A stretch of DNA of 7,372 nucleotides, taken from contig CADAUN010000065.1 of assembly GCA_902791085.1 (NCBI GenBank), positions 1 to 7,372 on the forward strand. The letters are read 5' to 3'. The notes beneath the pieces were generated by a model. It was not told the origin of the DNA. It did no database searches and was given only the letters and a program-made list of their open reading frames with translations. The position numbers and the translations under genes were made by a program. The DNA is from an uncultured Erysipelotrichaceae bacterium (lineage in GTDB: Bacteria > Bacillota_I > Bacilli_A > RFN20 > CAG-826). Below, in pieces: positions 1 to 6,000 of this stretch (its first letter is position 1; each line of letters begins with the position of its first letter).

Positions 1-475
1 GCTGATAGGCGCTATTATCGCCGCCGTCTAACCAAAGATCGACTTTGCCATTCTGCACCAAGTCTTTTAAAGGGTAATAACGCTTTAATCTGAAATTCGT
101 CGGAGAAGAAAAGGCAACGCCGCCATTAGAAAATCCTTTTAACGGTTTGCCTGTTTCGTCGTAAAGCAAGGCTTCTCCGCCCATTCGAAAACAGATATAA
201 AGACGATTTAAATCCGTTCCTTCTGGCACTTTTCCGCTGATATGGAACCACGCGCAAGGGAATTCCCCCTTTGACCAACGTTCGCCTTCGTGTAACGTAT
301 GAGGAAACAATTCTTTGCGTTTATTCCAGGGAAAAGGTTCCTTGCTTCGATGATAGCTCACACGCAAAGAACAAAGGGGAACATAAGCTTCTTCGATTAA
401 AGAAGCATCAACCCAATGAAGCAAAGAACGTTTTGCTTCTTCGTACCGTGAGGGATTTTCTTTGAATTCGTCCAT
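1..475 (-). CDS. Probable GH38-type alpha-mannosidase, N-terminal part only (runs off left edge)
   Basis: Reading leftwards from ATG at 475 gives 158 residues with no stop, so the C-terminal part, including any catalytic domain, lies outside the window. The visible protein starts MDEFKENPSRYEEAK. Its middle contains HEGERW, then CAWFHISGKVPEG (tryptophan-phenylalanine core followed by VPEG), then MGGEALLYDETGKPLKGFSN, and near the edge VDLWLDGGDNSAY. This order (W..G, AWFH, VPE..G, GGEAL.YDE.G.PL.G, v.LW.d.g.N) is what I recall from the beta-rich N-terminal region of bacterial GH38 alpha-mannosidases, which trim alpha-linked mannose from glycans. No signal peptide is seen, so a cytoplasmic enzyme is likely. 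An in-frame TAG lies at 487-485, and a Shine-Dalgarno-like AGGG sits 7 bases upstream, supporting this start. The gene diverges from the MATE gene. Another glycosidase with a similar beta-sandwich is possible because no catalytic residues can be seen. Confidence 0.7.
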   Translation of the reverse strand, partial: MDEFKENPSRYEEAKRSLLHWVDASLIEEAYVPLCSLRVSYHRSKEPFPWNKRKELFPHTLHEGERWSKGEFPCAWFHISGKVPEGTDLNRLYICFRMGGEALLYDETGKPLKGFSNGGVAFSSPTNFRLKRYYPLKDLVQNGKVDLWLDGGDNSAYQ

Positions 476-482
476 AGCTAAA

Positions 483-486
483 CCCT
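483..486 (-). promoter_or_regulatory. Ribosome binding site of the mannosidase-like gene
   Basis: On the minus strand AGGG lies 7 bases before the ATG at 475, a normal spacing. It is the only purine-rich anti-SD match near this start, and the reading frame is closed by TAG at 487-485, so it supports 475 as the start. Confidence 0.5.
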
Positions 487-507
487 ATTTCTTTCGAACA
501 TAAAATT

Positions 508-513
508 ATTATA
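508..513 (-). promoter_or_regulatory. Candidate -10 box (TATAAT) for the mannosidase-like gene
   Basis: A perfect TATAAT is read on the minus strand, which would place the transcription start near 500 and give a leader of about 25 bases before the ATG at 475. No good -35 (TTGACA) is found 16-19 bases upstream, where the sequence is close to TAGGAA, so the promoter may be weak or activator-dependent. A chance match in AT-rich DNA cannot be excluded. Confidence 0.4.
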
Positions 514-541
514 ACGAGATTCGTTGATGATTCCTATTTCT

Positions 542-566
542 CTTGTTGCGTGAGTGCGCTTACAAG
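542..566. repeat. Imperfect inverted repeat in the divergent intergenic region
   Basis: The arms CTTGT-T-GCG (542-550) and CGC-TT-ACAAG (557-566) pair across a six-base spacer TGAGTG, with a one-against-two-base bulge. It lies almost midway between the two candidate -10 boxes and is not followed by a T-run on either strand. It therefore looks more like a protein-binding site than a terminator. It overlaps the cre/LacI-type match at 550-565, which is a different way of reading the same bases. Confidence 0.35.
550..565. promoter_or_regulatory. Candidate cre / LacI-family operator
   Basis: The plus strand reads GTGAGTGCGCTTACAA. Against the classical cre consensus WTGNNARCGNWWWCAW it matches 11 of 13 specified positions. 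The right half GCTTACAA is the perfect half-site of many LacI/GalR-family operators (TTGTAAGC on the minus strand), while the left half is degenerate. The site is about 50-65 bases upstream of the inferred start for the mannosidase-like gene and just upstream of the MATE start. Carbon-catabolite control, or a local LacI-type regulator, of a glycosidase would be a natural role. That role is inferred, and no regulator gene is in the window. Confidence 0.4.
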
Positions 567-588
567 ATGAAAGGCAAAAAGAAATGCT

Positions 589-594
589 TACAAT
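589..594 (+). promoter_or_regulatory. Candidate -10 box (TACAAT) of the MATE gene, close to the start codon
   Basis: TACAAT differs from TATAAT at one position. It ends 6 bases before the ATG at 601, so transcription would begin at or next to the A of the start codon, giving a leaderless mRNA. This fits the absence of any Shine-Dalgarno sequence there. No convincing -35 lies 16-19 bases upstream; a TTACAA at 560-565 is too far away (23-base spacer). Confidence 0.3.
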
Positions 595-600
595 AATGCC

Positions 601-2100
601 ATGACTCATTTTTGGACTCGTTTGAAACAATTCTTTGATCCGATTGATCTCACCGTCGGTAACCCGAAAAAAGACATTGTGCGTTTCGCTTTGCCAATCT
701 TTTTGTCCACTTTCTTTCAAAGCATCTACACTTTAGTTGACACGATTATCTGCGGTCAAACCTTAGATGAGCCATCCATTGCTGCCGTTACCAATACCAC
801 GACGATTGTCTTTTTGTTCTTTGAATTTGCTTTTGGCTGCAGTTCTGGTTTTTCGGTGATTCTCTCAAAACGCATGGGGGAGAAAAATCTTCCTGGCGTA
901 AGAAAAAGCATTGCGACCCAATGGCTATTAACCGCCATTTTGACGGCAATTTTATCGATCAGCGGCGTTTTTTCCTTGCCATTATTATTGCAAGCCATCG
1001 GAATTCACCAAAGTGATCTAGATCCCGCGATGCAAGCGGAATACCAAGCCGCAATGGCTTATTTATCCATCATCGTGGGTGGCTTATTCTCTCAATTGGT
1101 CTATAACTTGGCTGTCTCTTGTCTTCGCGCTTATGGCGATTCTTTTACCCCGTTCTTGTTTTTGTTGCTCTCCACTGCTTTAAATGTCGGTTTGGATTGT
1201 TTGTTCTTAATGGTCTTTCGTTGGGGCGTGGCCGGAGCCGCCTGGGCAACGGTCATTGCGCAGGCGCTAGCAGGCATCGGCTCTTGGATTTATTTCTTTC
1301 TTCATAATCCTCAATTGCGTTTTCATAAAGAAGATTGGAAAATCACATGGAAAGATTGCTACGAGCATTTAAAGAACGGCCTGCCGCTTGCTTTTAATTT
1401 TTCTATTCTTTCTATCGGCACCATTGTTATGGCCGGCTCGATTATTGCCTTCGATCGCCGCGTAGACGGGACAATGGATCCCCAAATGCCAGTCCAAATC
1501 GGTTATGGAGTGGCTTGCAAACTCTTCAATCTCTTTTTAGGTCTCCAACAATCTTTGGGCTTGGCCATGATGTCCTATATGGCAGAGAACCTCGGGGCAG
1601 GAAAACAAGAACGAATCCAAGAAGGTTTTCGTTTTAGTTTTGTTTTTGGTTTCTTCCTTACTTTAGGCATCAATGTGGTTGGCCTTTTGCTTTGCATTCA
1701 TGGAGCCTATCAATATCTCTTTTTAAGCCCAGACAACATCACGGCAAAGTCGATTGACGCTGGAAATGTCTATCTCTATTTGGCATTGCCCACTTCTTTG
1801 ATTTTGATGTGGCTATTCTTGTTCCGTAACGAATTGCAAGGATTAGAAAAGCCCTTATTCCCCTTTTTAGCAGGAATCGCGGAACTTGTCGCTCGCGTTG
1901 TCATTTGCTTATTTTTGCCCGCTTGGATTAATGGAGGAGCGGTCTCTGCCGATAGTTCTTATGGGGCGTTACTTGGCGCTTACGCCGGGGACCCTGGCGC
2001 TTGGCTTTTGGCTTCTTTAACCATGGTCATTCCCTGTTTCCGTGCCATATATCCGAAAAAAGCAAAACAAAAACACTTCAATAAGGAAAAACAACAATAG
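601..2100 (+). CDS. MATE-family multidrug/organic-cation efflux transporter
   Basis: This is a complete 499-residue membrane protein, expected to export drugs, dyes or metabolites using a sodium or proton gradient; the substrate cannot be told from sequence. The first helix has the family pattern, with FALPIFLSTFFQSIYTLVDT at about residues 29-48 in place of the usual ALP...Q..Y..vDt. LRAYGDSFTPF (175-185) corresponds to the LRG.GDT..P motif, followed by the helix GVAGAAWATVIAQ (209-221). The second half repeats the layout, with AENLGAGKQERIQ at 328-340 and RNELQGLEKP at 409-418. About 12 transmembrane helices are apparent. The length is slightly above the usual 440-470, with extra polar residues around 284-300 and 440-466, and the tail is lysine-rich. 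An in-frame TGA at 568-570 leaves 601 as the first possible start, but no SD is visible. The last 23 bases overlap the convergent uppP gene. Confidence 0.9.
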   Translation: MTHFWTRLKQFFDPIDLTVGNPKKDIVRFALPIFLSTFFQSIYTLVDTIICGQTLDEPSIAAVTNTTTIVFLFFEFAFGCSSGFSVILSKRMGEKNLPGVRKSIATQWLLTAILTAILSISGVFSLPLLLQAIGIHQSDLDPAMQAEYQAAMAYLSIIVGGLFSQLVYNLAVSCLRAYGDSFTPFLFLLLSTALNVGLDCLFLMVFRWGVAGAAWATVIAQALAGIGSWIYFFLHNPQLRFHKEDWKITWKDCYEHLKNGLPLAFNFSILSIGTIVMAGSIIAFDRRVDGTMDPQMPVQIGYGVACKLFNLFLGLQQSLGLAMMSYMAENLGAGKQERIQEGFRFSFVFGFFLTLGINVVGLLLCIHGAYQYLFLSPDNITAKSIDAGNVYLYLALPTSLILMWLFLFRNELQGLEKPLFPFLAGIAELVARVVICLFLPAWINGGAVSADSSYGALLGAYAGDPGAWLLASLTMVIPCFRAIYPKKAKQKHFNKEKQQ

Positions 2101-3016
2101 GCAAGGAAGTTTGCAAAGAAGGAAGAGCGAAAAACAAAATCAACAACAACGTTCCGAAAGCGATGCGATAATAGCCAAATCCAATAAAAGTGTGTTTCTT
2201 TAAGATTTTTAAGAAGAAACGAACGACAAACAAAGAAACCACAAAAGCAACGGCCATTCCGACAAGGATAAGCCCCACTTGAATGCCTGTTAAAGGAAGA
2301 GCATTTCCTTGCTTCACATGGAGGCCATATTGGATGCTTTTGATGAGCGTTCCTCCAAGCATGGCCGGAATCGACAAATAAAACGAGAATTTTGCCGAAG
2401 TTTCGCGGTCAATGGCAAGAAGCAAGGCGACACAAATGGTGATGCCGCTTCGTGAAGTGCCAGGAATTAAGGCCAGCACTTGCGCTAAGCCAATCCACAA
2501 AGCCATCGGAATCGAAATGGAATGCACATCATGAATCCGGAACCATTCTCTTTTCGCAAGTTCGTTGTTTTCCTTGTTTTTGGCTGCCCATCCTTTTAGG
2601 CCATATTCCAATGCCAAGAAAAAGACACCATAAACGATTAAGGTAATCGCGACCGTCAGATAACCATAGAGATGCTCTTCTAACCAATCGCCAAAGAAGA
2701 CACCGACGATGCCTGCAGGGATCGATGCAACGAAGATTTTTAGCCAAGTAAGCCAAATCTCTTTCTTTTCCTCATGGCTTCGCGAAGCTCCAAAAGGCCA
2801 AAGTTCATGAAAGAAAGTCAAAATGACGGCCAAGATGGCGCCAAGTTGAATCAACACCAAATAGAAATCAAAAAAATCTTTTCCTTGAGACGAAGTAAAG
2901 CCCCAAAAGCTTTCCAAAACGATCATGTGCCCTGTCGAAGAAATGGGCAACCATTCGGTAATCCCTTCCAAAAGACCGAAGAGAATGCTTTTTAAAAACT
3001 CTAGAAAAATATCCAT
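2078..3016 (-). CDS. uppP: Undecaprenyl-diphosphate phosphatase (UppP/BacA)
   Basis: This integral membrane enzyme removes a phosphate from undecaprenyl diphosphate, recycling the lipid carrier for peptidoglycan and other wall polymers; extra copies give bacitracin resistance. Both signature regions are intact. The first is EGITEWLPISSTGHM at about residues 17-31, with the two glutamates and SSTGH. The second is IPGTSRSG at about 184-191, with the active-site arginine, followed by AKFSFYLSIPAMLGG. The C-terminal GYYRIAFG is also typical. Counted from ATG 3016 the product has 312 residues, some 35-45 more than the common 265-280. The extra length is mainly a polar stretch (about 140-168) before the second motif and a charged loop near 75-90. 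A TTG at 3022 would add two residues, but ATG 3016 has a GGA at good spacing. The gene ends in TGA and follows the helicase by 21 bases, so co-transcription is likely. Confidence 0.95.
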   Translation of the reverse strand: MDIFLEFLKSILFGLLEGITEWLPISSTGHMIVLESFWGFTSSQGKDFFDFYLVLIQLGAILAVILTFFHELWPFGASRSHEEKKEIWLTWLKIFVASIPAGIVGVFFGDWLEEHLYGYLTVAITLIVYGVFFLALEYGLKGWAAKNKENNELAKREWFRIHDVHSISIPMALWIGLAQVLALIPGTSRSGITICVALLLAIDRETSAKFSFYLSIPAMLGGTLIKSIQYGLHVKQGNALPLTGIQVGLILVGMAVAFVVSLFVVRFFLKILKKHTFIGFGYYRIAFGTLLLILFFALPSLQTSLPIVVFPY

Positions 3017-3023
3017 ATACAAA

Positions 3024-3026
3024 TCC
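3024..3026 (-). promoter_or_regulatory. Ribosome binding site deciding the uppP start
   Basis: On the minus strand ACGGAT provides GGA 7 bases before ATG 3016, but only 3 bases before TTG 3021-adjacent sequence at 3022-3020. The spacing favours ATG 3016 over the upstream TTG. The match to the SD consensus is short, so translation may also depend on coupling to the helicase stop codon at 3040-3038. Confidence 0.4.
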
Positions 3027-3037
3027 GTAATTCAATC

Positions 3038-6000
3038 TTAATGCGACAACGAGACGGTATCCCCAGAAAAATAGATGCGGTTCCGTTGGCAATCACTCGC
3101 GCGAATGGCTTTTAAAAGATAGGCTTTTCGCGTTGCGTTCAAGGTGGTAAAACCGAAACGAAGCGACACTTGCTTCGCTAAATCGTCTAAGTTCATGCTG
3201 CCTTGCTCTTCTAAAATATCCGCCGCACAATTGGAAATCTCAGCAAAAGGGATGTCGGTCATCGAGCGACCGCTGCTATTTTCTCCTTCTAAGCGGTAAT
3301 TGCGGTAAGAAGGCTCGTCCCATTCGTTGCTGGCATAGAAGGTGGTCGTTCCTTGCAAGAATGTTTTTACGCGTTCTGGAATCAAACCTGCTAAAGCCCG
3401 GTCCATTAAATCTTTGACTTTGGAACCGATGCGCGTCAATTGCCTTGCTTCGCGTAAGCGCAGATTCAATAAATCGCGCGAAATGGGTTGTTCTTGCAAA
3501 ATCACCTCATATAAGAAAGACTTCAACGCTTCTTCATCCCCTTCTTTTGGCGTGACATATTCTCCTTTGGTATAAGGCAAAGAATTCTTAGCTGTCACCA
3601 AAACTTTCTTGGCAAAGGTCGGAGTTGGCTTTTGCCGTAACGGCGAAATGTCACTAGCGATTTGTTTGCTTTCATTGATGGCTTGCACAATCTCTTTCAT
3701 CAATTCTTCCTTGTGATCCAAATATTCCACGGAATAGAGACGGAACAACCGCCATCCAAGATGTTCCAAAACGCGCGGTTCATTCACATGACGGTCCACG
3801 CACGGAGTCGAGGCAAAAGCTTCATTGTCGCAAAGGATACCTAACACAAAATGGTCCGGTTCGTCAGGCAAAGCGACAGCAACATCGATTTTGAACGTCG
3901 ATTCGCCTAAAGATTCTTTTACGACATAGCCTAATCGTCTTAAGTCTTCGGCCAAATAAGGAGCGATTCCCCGATCCGCGATGCCTTTTTCGTATAACGC
4001 ATTTTTCGAAAGCCTATCGACGCCATATTTGGCGTATGACAAGAAATCGCGAAGCATGGCTGCCCCTTCATTCTTGGCTCGTTCTGCCCGTATTTGCTCC
4101 GGTTCCACCGAAGCAAATACCACCATTTCTTCTCGCGAACGCGAGACGGCAACGTTCAATCTTCTTTCGCCTTTTTGTAACGACAAAGGGCCGAAATTCA
4201 AAGAGAAAGTTCCATTTTTGTCTGGACCATAAGTCACAGAGAACAAAATCACATCCCGTTCATCCCCTTGCACGTTTTCTAAGTTTTTCACAAAGATTTT
4301 TTCACCACCTGGTTCCAAAGGCAAAGACGGATGCTCCGCTAAAGCTTTATCGAGCATATCTTCAATTAAATTCTGTTGGGCCTCATTGAAAGTGACGACA
4401 CCAATCGAGCGAGAACGCAATTCTTTGTTTTGCAAACGCTTAATGATTTCTTTTACCACCTCTTTAGCTTCTTGCCGGTTCGTCCCTCTTCCTCGTTCAT
4501 AAGTGCCTTTGACGTCATGAAAAGAAACAGAACGCTTCTCGTCTTTAGGAGAAGGGAAAGTCAATAATGAATTTTCATAAAAGCGATTGTTAGAGAAAGC
4601 AATCAACGCTTCGTGACGAGAACGATAATGCCAAAGAAGACGCCGTCTAGGCAAACCAAGGACAATCGCATCGTCCAATAAGGATTCCAAATCTTCTTGC
4701 AAAGAGGCAAAAGTAGCAAGGCCATCGTCTTCGTTCGCACCGATGGTGGTCGTAAAGAAGGAGGTCGGCGGCATCTGTTCTTCGTCCCCGGCAATCACGA
4801 CGCTTTTCGCACGGGCAATCGCGCCTATGGCTTCCGATGTTGGAATTTGAGATGCTTCGTCAAAGATAACAACATCGAAGTGATACGTCCCATAATCCAA
4901 ATATTGTGCCACCGTTAAAGGAGACATCATGAAGCAAGGCGTTAAGCTTTGAAGAAGGGGCGCATAATTTTGGAAAATGGTTCTTAAACTTACCCCACGC
5001 CCACCATTTTTGGCTAATTTGGCCAATTCGTGGGCAGCGGTAGACGGGGCAAAGTTTTCAACGCCTTGCGGAATGGCGGACGACACTTTGGCCGCAACGT
5101 CTTCTAGGGTGAGATTCGTATATTCAGCAATGTCTTTTTGGTAGAGAGATACTTCTTTTTCGACGTCGTTATGGCTTAAACGGCCTAATCCATTCTTAGC
5201 CAAAGCAAACGACAACAAAGAGGAAGACAAAGAATTCCGGTAATAATCCCACAAATCTGCTTCTTTGATTTGACCTGATAGATAAGGGGCAAGGAAAGAA
5301 GAAGGAAGCAAAGTTCCTAATGCATCGATCTTAGATAAAAGGCCACTCCATTCGGCAAGGCGCCCAATTCCTCCTAACGCATCACGGATCTTGCCGCCAA
5401 GTAAGGCGAAATAAGAAGGGTCGTCTGGATATTCGTCTAGGCGGAACGAATAAAATTTTTCTAAGCTTTGTTTCTCTTTTTCGAATTGTTCCCAATCGGA
5501 CAAGAAGTTCGACAAAGACGAGGCAAACAAACTGCCTTGGTCTAAATCCAACAAAGAAGTGACAAAACTCTTCTTTTTTTCGGGATAGAAAGTCATTTTG
5601 TCCACGGCTTGAATGAATCCTAGCGTCGCTTCGAAAGACGCATTCCATTCTTCCGCATCGGCAAAACGATGGAGAGGATGGCGACGTAACACAAAAGCCG
5701 CATAAGAATCGTAACGGCTTCTTCCTTGCTTTTTCGCTTCGTATAAGCAAAGCATTTCAATCGTGGAAGAAAGCCCTTCTTTTCGATAAGCATCTTTTGT
5801 TTTGGCGAATGGTTTAAGGCGGTTTTGCAGGGCTTTTTTCGCTTTTCTACGGGCAAAGAAGGACATGGCTTCTGCTTTTTCCCATTCCGTTTTTAAAGCC
5901 TCTCCAGAAAGTTGGAGAATTCCATCCTGATACGATAGGAGCAATTGTTCTTTGGTTTCTAAGATTTCTTTTTCTTGTTCAAATGCCGTGCGGATTTCTG

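Noticed and set aside
271..465. Small plus-strand open frame over the mannosidase-like gene
   Set aside because: The minus-strand frame here matches a known protein pattern with its own RBS and start; the plus-strand frame is antisense noise.
478..720. 80-residue minus-strand frame spanning the intergenic region and the start of the MATE gene
   Set aside because: It covers the MATE N-terminus in antisense, has no recognisable domain and would overlap the candidate promoters.
2101..2170. Possible bidirectional terminator downstream of the MATE stop
   Set aside because: The stretch is A-rich but I could find no stable stem followed by a T-run, and it is coding for the end of uppP.
3020..3022. 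TTG as the uppP start
   Set aside because: GGA would sit too close to it, while ATG 3016 has normal spacing and matches the usual N-terminus of the family.
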